Assembly (NCBI GenBank): GCA_022826805.1
Contig: JAJDUH010000058.1
Location: forward strand, 45,987 to 109,986
Direction: 5' to 3'
Source: Candidatus Poribacteria bacterium
GTDB taxonomy: Bacteria; Poribacteria; WGA-4E; WGA-3G
DNA: 64,000 bases
In this document: in pieces, positions 52,522 through 60,581 of the stretch
Position numbering within the stretch: the first letter of the stretch is position 1
How the letters are laid out: the number at the start of each line of letters is the position of its first letter
The notes under the pieces: model-generated
What the model saw: the letters and a program-made list of their open reading frames with translations, nothing else
Database searches by the model: none
Told to the model about the DNA's origin: nothing
Program-made: the position numbers and the translations under genes

Positions 52522-54060
52522 ATGGATTTTAAAGACTATTCTACCGTCGATTATCTGGATGCTGAAAGCGGCGATGAGCTCGAATATGACGAGGAAATGG
52601 CAGAGTTGGCCGCACTTGGCGGCAGCTACACAGATGATTCGGTGAAAGTCTATATGCGTGAAATGGGAAGATTCCAATTGCTTGATCGTACCCAAGAGGT
52701 CGAACTCGCAAAACGGATTGAGGCGGGACACCGCGCCGCGCTTGAAGCAACTTTCGGGACCACACTCGCAATTACAGAAATTCGGAAGATGCTCTATAAA
52801 GTCGTCACCGCCAAAAAACGCGCCTCCGATATCATTGATATGCCTGTTAAGAGCACTTCAACACAGGATAAGGAACGAAAACTCCGTGAACAGGTGAAAA
52901 AAGCACTTGATGCCCTTGAGAAATTGGAGACGGAACGTCTCGAGGCTGCCGATGCGGCATCTAAAGGCAACGGAACTGCGTCCGCAGAGAAATCGAAAAT
53001 GCGTAAAAAAGTGATTAAAACGCTCGAACGACTGAAAATTGACCGCGAAGAGATTAGCAAAATCTCTGACCTCGTCAAGCAGGCAGAATATCAGATTAGC
53101 ATGTGGGAGAACCAAATTCAGCAGCTTCAACATGTACACGATATTCCCCGCGAATGGTTCAATGCCACTAATGGCGCCAAAAAGGAGTTCGACACCGGTG
53201 AAGCTAAAAACGCCTACGTGGAGATTGTCCGTTGTGAGCGCAGTATCCGACAACACATGAATGAAATTGGTGTTTCACGGGACCGACTCAAATCGCTTAC
53301 ACAGCAGATTGACAAAGGCGAATCGGAGGCGCAAGGCGCAAAGATGGCAATCGTCGAAGCAAATCTCCGCCTCGTTGTCAGTATTGCCAAAAAGCATAGG
53401 CACCGTTCATCGGGGCTTGAGTTCCTCGACTTGATTCAAGAGGGAAACATCGGTTTGATGCGAGCCGTTGACAAATTCGATTACCAGCGCGGCTATAAGT
53501 TTAGCACCTATGCTACATGGTGGATTCGACAAGGTATCACGCGTGCCATTGCTGACCAAGGACGGACTATCCGTATTCCCGTTCACATGCACGAACGAAT
53601 TAACAAGATACGACGCGTTCAACGTTCCCTGCTTCAAGAGTTAGGGAGTGAACCGACAGCCGAACAAATCGCACAAGACCTGAGAATTTCAACCAGCAAA
53701 GTCAATGAAGCTTTAGCGGTTGCCCCAGAAACCTCCTCCTTAGACACACCCATCGGCGAAGAAGACGATAATCCTCTCGGTGCGTTCATTGTTGATGTTG
53801 ACTCTCCGTCTCCGGTCCAAGAGGCAGAATTGAATATACTCAAAGAACAGATCCAAGATGTTCTTGCCGACCTGAACGAACGCGAAAGACGGGTTATTTC
53901 TCTCCGCTTCGGGATTGAAGACGGTTATCCGAGAACGCTCGAAGAAGTCGGGAGCATCTTCAACGTGACACGGGAACGTATCCGGCAGATTGAAGCGAAA
54001 GCGCTCCGTAAATTGCGACACCCGCGTCGAAGTCGAAAACTCCGCGATTTTATCCACTAA
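52522..54060 (+). CDS. rpoD: Primary RNA polymerase sigma factor RpoD
   Basis: A 512-residue housekeeping sigma-70. Region 1.2 is [22 protein letters not shown] near residue 37. An insert-like non-conserved region spans about 75-265. Region 2 has [20 protein letters not shown] and [20 protein letters not shown], containing the -10 recognition helix. Region 3 is [13 protein letters not shown], and region 4 has [20 protein letters not shown] for -35 recognition. Region 1.1 is very short. AAGGAG lies before the ATG. The promoters listed in this annotation fit this factor. Confidence 0.97.
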   Translation: MDFKDYSTVDYLDAESGDELEYDEEMAELAALGGSYTDDSVKVYMREMGRFQLLDRTQEVELAKRIEAGHRAALEATFGTTLAITEIRKMLYKVVTAKKRASDIIDMPVKSTSTQDKERKLREQVKKALDALEKLETERLEAADAASKGNGTASAEKSKMRKKVIKTLERLKIDREEISKISDLVKQAEYQISMWENQIQQLQHVHDIPREWFNATNGAKKEFDTGEAKNAYVEIVRCERSIRQHMNEIGVSRDRLKSLTQQIDKGESEAQGAKMAIVEANLRLVVSIAKKHRHRSSGLEFLDLIQEGNIGLMRAVDKFDYQRGYKFSTYATWWIRQGITRAIADQGRTIRIPVHMHERINKIRRVQRSLLQELGSEPTAEQIAQDLRISTSKVNEALAVAPETSSLDTPIGEEDDNPLGAFIVDVDSPSPVQEAELNILKEQIQDVLADLNERERRVISLRFGIEDGYPRTLEEVGSIFNVTRERIRQIEAKALRKLRHPRRSRKLRDFIH

Positions 54061-54082
54061 TCCAAAAACGCACGCCTCTGGG

Positions 54083-54150
54083 TAGGCGAGGTTTCCCTTA
54101 GAATAGGTAGGTGCGGTGTTTTTGCTGGGGTGTTTCCCTTAACCGCACCG
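54083..54150. repeat. Nested repeat: GGCGAGGTTTCCC, GGTGCGGT hairpin and 19-bp core
   Basis: GTAGGTGCGGT and ACCGCACC form the arms around GTTTTTGCTGGGGTGTTTC (54118-54136). An unpaired GGCGAGGTTTCCC lies in front. It shows the core sitting inside a different arm type. Confidence 0.7.
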
Positions 54151-54226
54151 GTTTCCTTCACACTCCCCGATTTTGCTGATCCCATTGACTACTGACCGCT
54201 GATAGCCAATAATCACCATTAAAAAT

Positions 54227-54255
54227 TTGATTTTTAATACAAAATATTGTATAAT
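54227..54255 (+). promoter_or_regulatory. Promoter for the tRNA-Met/tRNA-Val pair
   Basis: TTGATT (54227-54232), 17 bp, TATAAT (54250-54255), 26 bp upstream of the first tRNA. Confidence 0.7.
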
Positions 54256-54281
54256 TTTTATACCAACATGCTAAAAAGCGC

Positions 54282-54354
54282 GGGCCCATAGCTCAGTGGT
54301 CAGAGCCGTCGGCTCATAACCGACTGGTCCTAGGTTCGAGTCCTAGTGGGCCCA
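54282..54354 (+). tRNA. tRNA with CAT anticodon (Met, or Ile2 if lysidine-modified)
   Basis: Acceptor GGGCCCA/TGGGCCC, D-arm AGCTCAGTGGTCAGAGC, anticodon arm GTCGG-CTCATAA-CCGAC, T-arm CTAGGTTCGAGTCCTAG, discriminator A. The fully paired first acceptor base pair argues against initiator tRNA. Met or Ile2 identity cannot be settled by eye. Confidence 0.92.
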
Positions 54355-54365
54355 TATCCCTACGT

Positions 54366-54438
54366 GGGGCGTTAGCTCAGGGGTACGAGCGCTACCTTCA
54401 CACGGTAGAAGTCACTGGTTCAAATCCAGTACGCCCCA
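54366..54438 (+). tRNA. tRNA-Val (anticodon CAC)
   Basis: Acceptor GGGGCGT/ACGCCCC, anticodon arm CTACC-TTCACAC-GGTAG giving CAC, T-arm CTGGTTCAAATCCAG, discriminator A. It lies 11 bases after the CAT tRNA, so both come from one transcript. Confidence 0.93.
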
Positions 54439-54483
54439 TCGGTTGCAAATCAAGGGTCATTAATTCTTTTGTAGGAGGCGGGC

Positions 54484-54513
54484 TATGCCATCAGGCATAG
54501 ATACCGTTGATTT
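54484..54513. repeat. TACCGTTGATT-type hairpin
   Basis: CTATGCCATCAGGCATAG followed by ATACCGTTGATTT, the same family as at 29191 and 47780-47960. Confidence 0.65.
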
Positions 54514-54562
54514 CTCCGAATCCCGACCCTAAATAGCACTATCTCAAATCAAGGAGAGGTAG

Positions 54563-55639
54563 ATGGAAAGTAAAGATGCCCCGCATTTTGTCCAGGCTGG
54601 CATCCAAGCTATCGACTGCGACATACATAACGAAGTCCCAAACATACAGGCACTTTTCCCGTACATGTCTGAATTCTGGTCTGACTATTGTAGCACCTCC
54701 GGTTTTAGAGGTCCCGATGCAAACGATTATCCGCGCGAAGCACCACTAACATCGCATGCCGACGCCCCCACCCCGTGGGACGTTGATCTCGAACATGTTC
54801 GCGAAAATCTACTTGATGGTTGGAATCTCGAATACGGGATCCTCAACTGTGCATTTCGCGTGCAAAGCGTCCATAATCCAGACCTCGCCGCTGCTATCGC
54901 ACAGGCGGTAAACGATTGGCAAATAGAACACTGGCTCGATCCTGAACCTCGACTCCGTGCCTCCCTTGTTATTCCAAGCCAGCTTCCAGACCTCGCCGCA
55001 AAGGAAATCGAGAGAGTCGGCGGGCATCCAGGCTTCGTCCAAGTGGTAATGCCTGTTCGTTCACGTACCCCTTACGGCAATCGTATTCACTATCCGATTT
55101 ACGAGGCAGCCGTCAAACATAATCTTGCTATCGGTATTAATTACGGCGGTGCCCCCGGCAATCAGCCCTCTCCGACTGGGTGGCCCTCGACCTTTTTAGA
55201 AGAATATAGTGGAATGACCCAGGTCTTTCAAGCACAGGTCATTAGCCTCGTTGCAGAAGGCGTTTTCAACCAATTCCCAGAACTACGCGTCGTCCTAATT
55301 GAAAGCGGCTTTACATGGCTTCCTGCCGTTATGTGGCGGATTGATAAAGAGTGGCGGGGCCTCCGAAGCAACACACCGTGGCTAAAACGTCCACCTTCTG
55401 AATACATGCGAAAACACATTCGGTTCACCTTACAACCTGTCGATGCACCACCGACACCCAAGCAGCTCCTTCAGATTATCGGGCAATTGGAATCTGATGA
55501 GATGTTGATGTTTTCAACCGATTATCCGCATTGGCAGTTCAATACCCCCAACGACGCGCTACCGGCAGAATTGCCGGGTTCACTCGCTCGTAAAATTTTA
55601 CACGAGAACGCACGTGCCTTCTATCAACTGGTTGAGTAG
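54563..55639 (+). CDS. Amidohydrolase family 2 protein, tandem copy 1
   Basis: A 358-residue metal-dependent hydrolase of the amidohydrolase-2 family. IDCDIHNEVPN supplies the N-terminal DxH motif. LAIGINYGGAPG, LRVVLIESGFTWLPAVMWRI and FSTDYPHWQFNTP (Asp on strand 8) are the other metal and active-site blocks. The DYPHW signature suggests the decarboxylase-like branch, but the substrate is unknown. AAGGAGAGG precedes the ATG. The next gene encodes a paralog of equal length. A Rieske protein and a PhyH oxygenase follow, so a catabolic module for an aromatic or similar compound is plausible. Confidence 0.9.
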   Translation: MESKDAPHFVQAGIQAIDCDIHNEVPNIQALFPYMSEFWSDYCSTSGFRGPDANDYPREAPLTSHADAPTPWDVDLEHVRENLLDGWNLEYGILNCAFRVQSVHNPDLAAAIAQAVNDWQIEHWLDPEPRLRASLVIPSQLPDLAAKEIERVGGHPGFVQVVMPVRSRTPYGNRIHYPIYEAAVKHNLAIGINYGGAPGNQPSPTGWPSTFLEEYSGMTQVFQAQVISLVAEGVFNQFPELRVVLIESGFTWLPAVMWRIDKEWRGLRSNTPWLKRPPSEYMRKHIRFTLQPVDAPPTPKQLLQIIGQLESDEMLMFSTDYPHWQFNTPNDALPAELPGSLARKILHENARAFYQLVE

Positions 55640-55659
55640 CTGTTAGTATGGGTTGCTAC

Positions 55660-55694
55660 GCATCCCTTTTAACCGATAACCAATAGGAGATAAC
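55660..55694 (+). repeat. Heptamer tract before the second amidohydrolase
   Basis: TTTTAACCGATAACCAATAG. Here AGGAG is embedded at its end. Confidence 0.5.
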
Positions 55695-55697
55695 GCA

Positions 55698-56774
55698 ATG
55701 GAAAAAAAGACGAAACGTTCTAAATTCCCAGTTATTGATTGCGACATCCACAACTCCGTCCCACCGGGAGGCTTGTCCCCTTACCTATCTGAGCGGTGGC
55801 AAGAGCACTACAAGACTTTCGGGCTCCGAAGCGGCGGTATCGGCGGTTATTATCCGCGTGCGCTGATGCATGCCGCACGACGGGACGCATGGCCCCCCTC
55901 AGGACTTTCACCGGGCGCTGATTTAGAATTCATGCAGGAACAACTCCTTGACGCATACGACATGGAGTACGGTGTACTTAATCCGCTCATGCCTGTGGGT
56001 GAGCAGCTGAATCTTGAATTCGGTGCAGCCATGGCGAGTGCCGTCAACGATTGGCAGGTCGCCGATTGGGTTGAACCTGAACCACGTCTCCGCGCATCTA
56101 TCGTCGTTCCTTACGAGGATGGAGACCTCGCTGCTGAGGAGATCCACCGATGTGGTCCCAATCCAGCGTTCGTCCAGATATTACTCATCGCTCGCACAAA
56201 GGACCCGCTTGGCAACCGTAAATATTGGAAAATTTACGAAGCAGCCAGTGAGTATAATCTGCCTATCGGTATCCACTTCGGTGGAGTCGCCGGTCCTATC
56301 ACGGGTGCCGGATGGCCCTCTTACTACATTGAAGACCACGGCGGCATGCCCCAAGCCTTCCACACAAACGTCATCAGCTACGCCATCGAAGGTGTGTTTG
56401 ACCGTTTCCCGAACCTCAAGATTGTCTTGATTGAAGGTGGATTCGCGTGGATGCCACCGCTTATTTGGCGACTTGATGCGACATGGGAGAAGCTAAAAGT
56501 AGAGGTGCCAGACCTGAAACGGAAACCCTCTGAATACATCCGGGATCATTTTTGGCTCAGCACGCAACCTATGGAAGAGCCACCCAAACGCGAGTATTTC
56601 GAGCAGATGCTTGAGCAGATGGACATGAACGACAAACTCATGTTTGCCACAGACTACCCGCATTGGGACTTTGATTCGCCTGAACGGGCACTGCCCAGTT
56701 ACCTGAAACCGGAACTGCGTCGGATGATTTTGGGAGAAAACGCCCGTAAGCTTTACGACTTCGACAAACTGTAG
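55698..56774 (+). CDS. Amidohydrolase family 2 protein, tandem copy 2
   Basis: A 358-residue paralog of the preceding gene. VIDCDIHNSVPPGG, LPIGIHFGGVAGP, LKIVLIEGGFAWMPPLIWRL and FATDYPHWDFDSP align block for block, including the DxH and strand-8 Asp. Substrate-side residues differ: copy 1 has INYGG where copy 2 has IHFGG, so copy 2 has an extra His in the likely metal strand. The two may therefore act on different compounds, or copy 1 may bind metal differently. AGGAG precedes the ATG, 58 bases after copy 1. Confidence 0.9.
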   Translation: MEKKTKRSKFPVIDCDIHNSVPPGGLSPYLSERWQEHYKTFGLRSGGIGGYYPRALMHAARRDAWPPSGLSPGADLEFMQEQLLDAYDMEYGVLNPLMPVGEQLNLEFGAAMASAVNDWQVADWVEPEPRLRASIVVPYEDGDLAAEEIHRCGPNPAFVQILLIARTKDPLGNRKYWKIYEAASEYNLPIGIHFGGVAGPITGAGWPSYYIEDHGGMPQAFHTNVISYAIEGVFDRFPNLKIVLIEGGFAWMPPLIWRLDATWEKLKVEVPDLKRKPSEYIRDHFWLSTQPMEEPPKREYFEQMLEQMDMNDKLMFATDYPHWDFDSPERALPSYLKPELRRMILGENARKLYDFDKL

Positions 56775-56787
56775 CTTTAAAATAGAT

Positions 56788-56842
56788 AGGCGAGGTTTTG
56801 CGGCGTACACGCCCAAATGCGACGTGCATTCTTAACCTCGCC
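56788..56842. repeat. GGCGAGGTT...AACCTCGCC hairpin with long loop
   Basis: AGGCGAGGTTTTGCGGCGTA starts the element and TTAACCTCGCC closes it. The loop (TACACGCCCAAATGCGACGTG) recurs in part at 47750-47765 and 47975-48000. Confidence 0.65.
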
Positions 56843-56853
56843 AGTTTTGAATC

Positions 56854-56951
56854 GTAGGTTGGGTTGAGCGTAGTTTTTCTTTTTTTAGCAAAGGCCGTCA
56901 CCCTGTGCCATGTCTTACTCGTAGGTTGGGTTGAGCGTAGCGAAACCCAAC
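56854..56951. repeat. One and a half GTAGGTTGGGTTGAGCGTAG hairpin units
   Basis: A left arm at 56854 is followed about 67 bp later by a complete unit (56921-56951) with AACCCAAC. Confidence 0.7.
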
Positions 56952-56956
56952 ACTAT

Positions 56957-56984
56957 TAACTAACAACTATTAACCAACAACTAA
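56957..56984 (+). repeat. Heptamer tract directly before the Rieske gene
   Basis: TTAACTAACAACTATTAACC then AACAACTAA ends at the ATG. No Shine-Dalgarno sequence is present. Confidence 0.6.
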
Positions 56985-57422
56985 ATGCCTAAATACGTAG
57001 TAGCAACAGCAGACGAAATTGCCCCCGGTGAACGCAAAATCATCGAGATCGGTGGACGCTCCATCGGTGTCTTTAATATTGACGGCGAATATTTTGCCAT
57101 CCGTAACAGCTGCCCACACCAAGGTGGACCCTTATGCAGCGGTCTCGTCACAGGCTTCTTAGAATCCGCCGCACCCGGCGATTATCACTACACCCGCCAC
57201 GGCGAGATTCTCCGATGCCCATGGCACAGTTGGGAATTCGACATCAAGACAGGACAATCTTGGTGGAGTCCCGCACAGCGACGCGTCAGAAAATACGAAG
57301 TCCACGTCGAGAGCGGTGAGGAAATCGAGACATCCGATTCTGATCGCCAAAAAGGCCCCTACGTCGCCGATACCTTCCCAGTCACCGTCGAACAGAAGTA
57401 CGTCGTCATTGACATCGATTAG
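56985..57422 (+). CDS. Rieske [2Fe-2S] domain protein
   Basis: A 145-residue soluble Rieske ferredoxin. The cluster ligands are SCPHQGGPLC (CxH) and LRCPWHSWEFD (CxxH). A 15-residue insertion between the motifs (about residues 52-70) is seen in this subgroup. It ends with VTVEQKYVVIDID. Such proteins pass electrons to oxygenases; the neighbouring amidohydrolases and PhyH hint at a degradation pathway, but no oxygenase alpha subunit is in the window. The ATG lacks a Shine-Dalgarno sequence and is preceded by a heptamer tract. Confidence 0.92.
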   Translation: MPKYVVATADEIAPGERKIIEIGGRSIGVFNIDGEYFAIRNSCPHQGGPLCSGLVTGFLESAAPGDYHYTRHGEILRCPWHSWEFDIKTGQSWWSPAQRRVRKYEVHVESGEEIETSDSDRQKGPYVADTFPVTVEQKYVVIDID

Positions 57423-57439
57423 CGCATACTTTCTTCTGT

Positions 57440-57479
57440 AGGAGCGAGTGTTTTTGCTGGGGTGTTTCTTCATACTCGC
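57440..57479. repeat. GTAGGAGCGAGT hairpin enclosing the 19-bp core
   Basis: GAGCGAGT, GTTTTTGCTGGGGTGTTTC (57450-57468), TTCATACTCGCGAC. This is the intact version of the interrupted element at 22366. Confidence 0.7.
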
Positions 57480-57507
57480 GACCTTGCTGCCGGCTGATTG
57501 CTGACCG

Positions 57508-58311
57508 CTAACTATCCTCATCTAATCCGCTGATTAATTTCTCCTGATCTCCCGGAGAATAGAAATACGAACCCGGTTTCCATTCACCGATATCTCCGAT
57601 TAACCGACGCTGACGCGGTGTGCATCGCTCCATAAGTTCGGGCGACGCCTTTTCGTAGTCAAACGCCCGGAAACAGTGATGACTGTAACAATAAATTAGC
57701 GTTTTACGAGCTTGTTCCGATCGGTTTGCGGCAACACCGTGCCATAAAGCATGTGGAAAAACAGCAGCATCACCCGCCTTCACGCACAACTGCACGGCTT
57801 CAGGAATGTAGGGACCGTCTTTGACTCCCGTTTCTGGAAAAGTGCGATTATGGCTCCCGGGCACAACGGTAAAGTTCCCACTGTCTCGACTCTCAAGATC
57901 CGTTAAGAAATAGTGGATTTTGACCTGCAGTGGTGAACTCGATCTGCTGACTCGAATCGTTCGCATAGCCTGCCCACCGTCCGTATGCAAATAGCCTGGA
58001 TCTTTCGGATTCGGAGGACGGACGATAACCTCAGACATACTCAGCTGAATAAAGTCGCCCATCAACTCACGCACAATCGGAAACGTACCCGGATGATCCA
58101 TCAGATCTACGAAGATGTCGTTATCTTCCATCACATTCCGTTTGTCGAAAACAGAATCGGCAGTGACATTCTCACCTTTTCGAAACTCCGCATCCATCGC
58201 ATCCACCGTTGCCAACAGTGCTTGTACTTCTTCAGGCGTGAGTGCCTTTTTCAGCACGAAGTAACCGTCTGTCTTCCATTGCTTACGCTGATCCTTCGTT
58301 AAAATTCCCAT
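57508..58311 (-). CDS. Phytanoyl-CoA dioxygenase (PhyH) family protein
   Basis: A 267-residue Fe(II)/2-oxoglutarate oxygenase. The start QWKTDGYFVLKKALTPEEVQ is typical of PhyH. The facial triad is HTDGG (HxD) near residue 110 and the distal His in FPHALWHGVAAN; the 2-oxoglutarate Arg is in ARKTLIYCYS. LESRDSGNFTVVPGSHNRTF is the usual strand before the second half. It differs clearly from the 5772 protein, so they belong to separate subgroups. It converges on the Rieske gene. Confidence 0.92.
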   Translation of the reverse strand: MGILTKDQRKQWKTDGYFVLKKALTPEEVQALLATVDAMDAEFRKGENVTADSVFDKRNVMEDNDIFVDLMDHPGTFPIVRELMGDFIQLSMSEVIVRPPNPKDPGYLHTDGGQAMRTIRVSRSSSPLQVKIHYFLTDLESRDSGNFTVVPGSHNRTFPETGVKDGPYIPEAVQLCVKAGDAAVFPHALWHGVAANRSEQARKTLIYCYSHHCFRAFDYEKASPELMERCTPRQRRLIGDIGEWKPGSYFYSPGDQEKLISGLDEDS

Positions 58312-58543
58312 CTACTTATGACCTCCATCGTCCAGTTTTACGACCTCGTCTACTTACTCATTCTGTTAACTGACCACTGACAACCGATAACCAATAACCC
58401 CTAAAATAGATGACAAATCAATTCATGTCAAGCAAAATAACCGCTCTCACTCCACTGGCGAGGTATTCCTTTAACCAAACCCTTCCACTCCACTTAAACG
58501 CCAGCCGAGAAGGGTATACCTCCGACGATTTTTTGAAAAGAAT

Positions 58544-58573
58544 TTGACATTTCCTTTGGATTCTGTGTATACT
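58544..58573 (+). promoter_or_regulatory. Promoter for the antitoxin-like gene
   Basis: TTGACA (58544-58549), 18 bp, TATACT (58568-58573). The region to the ATG, including GCGATTC near 58588, closely resembles the region at 60310-60383. Confidence 0.7.
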
Positions 58574-58610
58574 TAAAAACCAAGCGCGATTCGTCAGAGA
58601 AGGTAAACAG

Positions 58611-58973
58611 ATGACATCTACCACAAACCCGAAAACCGATACCGATCTTGTACGAGAACCCAAAAATGACCCGACCTATTGTCAGAGCGTCTCAATTCTT
58701 GATCCCGTCCTTCAGGAAACCTACACCGTCCATCTCAGAAAAGAGACGCTTGGATGGCGCGGCTGGATTCCCCAACTTCCCGAAGTCGACTGTAAGGCGA
58801 AAACCAAAAAAGAACTTCTGAATATGCTGGCAATCAGACTCCGTGAAACCCTTCAGGCGCGCGAGGATGCTTGGGATAAGCAGCTTGAAGCGGATGTAGC
58901 GGCAGGAGAATTGAAGCATCTACGATCAGATGCGCGCCGCGCGAAAAACGCTGAAACGCTCATTGATCTATAA
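58611..58973 (+). CDS. HicB-like or related antitoxin-type protein
   Basis: A 120-residue protein. Residues 35-85 (TYTVHLRKETLGWRGWIPQL to LLNMLAIRLRETLQ) resemble the alpha/beta fold of HicB-type and similar antitoxins: a short sheet, W-x-x-W-I-P-x-L-P, then K-T-K-K-E-L-x-N helix. The C-terminus (WDKQLEADVAAGELKHLRSD) is typical of antitoxins paired with ParE/RelE-like toxins. A frameshifted ParE/RelE-like toxin reading frame follows immediately, which supports the antitoxin reading. AGAAGG lies before the ATG. A decayed second copy with the same promoter lies at 60384. Confidence 0.65.
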   Translation: MTSTTNPKTDTDLVREPKNDPTYCQSVSILDPVLQETYTVHLRKETLGWRGWIPQLPEVDCKAKTKKELLNMLAIRLRETLQAREDAWDKQLEADVAAGELKHLRSDARRAKNAETLIDL

Positions 58974-58982
58974 AACAACGCC

Positions 58983-59219
58983 TGAATTTTGGGGTATTGT
59001 CAGAAACTCCCACAAGATATTCAAATTCGTGCTGACAAACAATTCCAACTGCTAAAGAAAAATCCGAACCATCCGTCACTCGTGCTAAAAAAGTGCGATG
59101 GGCGAATTATTGGGCTGCCAGAATTAACGACGACTACCGCGCCCTGGCACTTCAAGACGGACGGATAGAAGTCCCCGCTGTCGGGGACGTAACGTCCGAT
59201 CCGAAAGTAATGGTAATTT
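58983..59219 (+). pseudogene. Frameshifted ParE/RelE-like toxin remnant
   Basis: No intact ORF exists, but pieces in different frames join into a RelE/ParE-type toxin. EFWG near the start is in one frame. KLPQDIQIRADKQFQLLKKN followed by PNHPSLVLKKC is in a second frame. NYWAARINDDYRALALQDG follows after another shift at about 59100. The LLKKNPNHPSL and YRALA blocks are hallmarks of the family. It starts within 10 bases of the antitoxin stop, as expected for a toxin-antitoxin operon. The toxin is therefore likely inactive while the antitoxin remains. Confidence 0.7.
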
Positions 59220-59222
59220 AAT

Positions 59223-60008
59223 ATGCGCCTTCCTGAACTTACACTGGATCAGATTCAAGACCGCTGCACCGCACAGAGTTTCGCGCGCGGTGAAGACTAC
59301 TTCAACATGGAGATGATCGGCAATCCGATACTTCACGGATGCACATTGGCATCGACATGCGAAGGGACAGAAGAAGAGCCGTATCGTGTCTCTGTGGAAC
59401 TGACACCTACAGGGATTGCTGACACAAAGTGTTCCTGTCCGTACGATTGGGGAGGCGATTGTAAACACGTTGTCGCACTGCTGCTCACTTATATGTATGA
59501 ACTGGAGACAATCTCTTCCCTGGATGCCTTGCTGATCGTGCTCGCCGAAAAACCCAAGGAGACCCTGTTACGCGTGATTTCGGAATTGCTCACACGATCG
59601 CCGGAGTTGGTGGATATCGCGCGGTTCCATGCTGACATACCCGAGGCACCGGAGGAAGAAATAGAACCGATCCCACCCGAACTCAGCGTTTACGTAACAG
59701 TCGTAGACAAGGAGATGGAAGAGTTTGAAGAGTTTGAAGACACGGAACTCGAAGATCTCGGAGAGATGGAAGAGCTCGCAGATCCCCAAAATCCCGCTAT
59801 CCCGCTATATCACAGCCTTATTGAACAAAAAGTGCTTTCCGGAAATCGTAAAGCTTACGAGGAAGTTTTGGAGTGTTTGATCGTGCTAAGAGAAATCCAC
59901 GAGGACCTTGATCTGGAAGATGAGTGGACGCTTTATCTGGAAAACTTCCGAAAACGACACGCTCGCAAGCGGGTGTTGCTACAAATGATGGATGCGCAAC
60001 ACCTTTAG
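59223..60008 (+). CDS. SWIM zinc-finger protein
   Basis: A 261-residue protein with a SWIM domain near residue 70: CSCPYDWGGDCKHVVALLL gives the C-x-C...C-x-H zinc ligands. The N-terminus (SFARGEDYFN) is the usual lead-in. SWIM proteins bind DNA or proteins and often partner with SNF2 helicases, but none is next to it. The middle holds a very acidic stretch (EEFEEFEDTELEDLGEMEEL, about residue 161-180), followed by a helical C-terminus. There is no clear Shine-Dalgarno sequence. The function is unresolved. Confidence 0.8.
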   Translation: MRLPELTLDQIQDRCTAQSFARGEDYFNMEMIGNPILHGCTLASTCEGTEEEPYRVSVELTPTGIADTKCSCPYDWGGDCKHVVALLLTYMYELETISSLDALLIVLAEKPKETLLRVISELLTRSPELVDIARFHADIPEAPEEEIEPIPPELSVYVTVVDKEMEEFEEFEDTELEDLGEMEELADPQNPAIPLYHSLIEQKVLSGNRKAYEEVLECLIVLREIHEDLDLEDEWTLYLENFRKRHARKRVLLQMMDAQHL

Positions 60009-60214
60009 CACAACCTACCAATTTCCTCAACCCACCCTTTTGCGAAGATCCTCAAACCACTTGAGCAGGTCAGACTCTGTCGCAATACCGAACCTCGCCC
60101 GATCCCGAAAAAAGGTGAAAACTCCCAAGCAAATTCTTAAAACTATGATGGATCCGAAAAATAAGTAAACATTCCAATAAACTGCGGATACACTCGCGGC
60201 CTTGATTCGGTAGG

Positions 60215-60233
60215 GTTTTTGCTGGGGTGTTTT
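60215..60233 (+). repeat. Near-exact copy of the 19-bp core
   Basis: GTTTTTGCTGGGGTGTTTT, last base changed, with TTCAAGGTTTCCCAACCTCA behind it as at 9548. Confidence 0.75.
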
Positions 60234-60317
60234 TCAAGGTTTCCCAACCTCACCGATCCTTGGTGCCCAATTAATTATAGGTTTTACCATAAATGATCCT
60301 AAATTTTCATGAAAAAT

Positions 60318-60346
60318 TTGACGTTTTTTCTAATTTTGTGTATAGT
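60318..60346 (+). promoter_or_regulatory. Promoter upstream of the decayed antitoxin copy and the CRISPR array
   Basis: TTGACG (60318-60323), 17 bp, TATAGT (60341-60346). It resembles the 58544 promoter with surrounding bases. It is the only evident promoter before the array and may drive it. Confidence 0.6.
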
Positions 60347-60383
60347 CAATAAAAACAAACGCGATTCACCGATCGCGTGCAGA

Positions 60384-60545
60384 TGAATCATAAATTGCCC
60401 AAGAATCCAGATGGCACTTGACCTTAGAGTCCATTTTGATAAAAAATCGCGTTGGGTCCAATGGTTACGTGGGTTTGTCGGAATTTTGGGTTGAATTTTT
60501 GCGTTAAAGAAACCCTCGCTCAGTTCGCGTTTGGTTTTGGGTCTA
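60384..60545 (+). pseudogene. Decayed second copy of the antitoxin-like gene
   Basis: The leader matches that of the gene at 58611 (TGTGTATA-type -10, AAACGCGATTC, then CAG-ATG). Downstream, MNHKLPKNPDGT stops early. In another frame VHFDKKSRWVQWL recalls VHLRKETLGWRGWI of the intact antitoxin, and later VKETLAQ recalls LRETLQ. Several frameshifts and stops are needed, so this is a remnant. It fills most of the space between the SWIM gene and the CRISPR array. Confidence 0.45.
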
Positions 60546-60581
60546 CGGAGCCACATCTGGGCTGGGCTGAAATTGGGGGCA

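Noticed and set aside
58410-58550. 45-codon plus-strand ORF MTNQFMSSKITAL... after a heptamer tract
   Set aside because: No ribosome site, no recognisable domain, and it contains part of the GGCGAGG repeat family; probably a chance frame.
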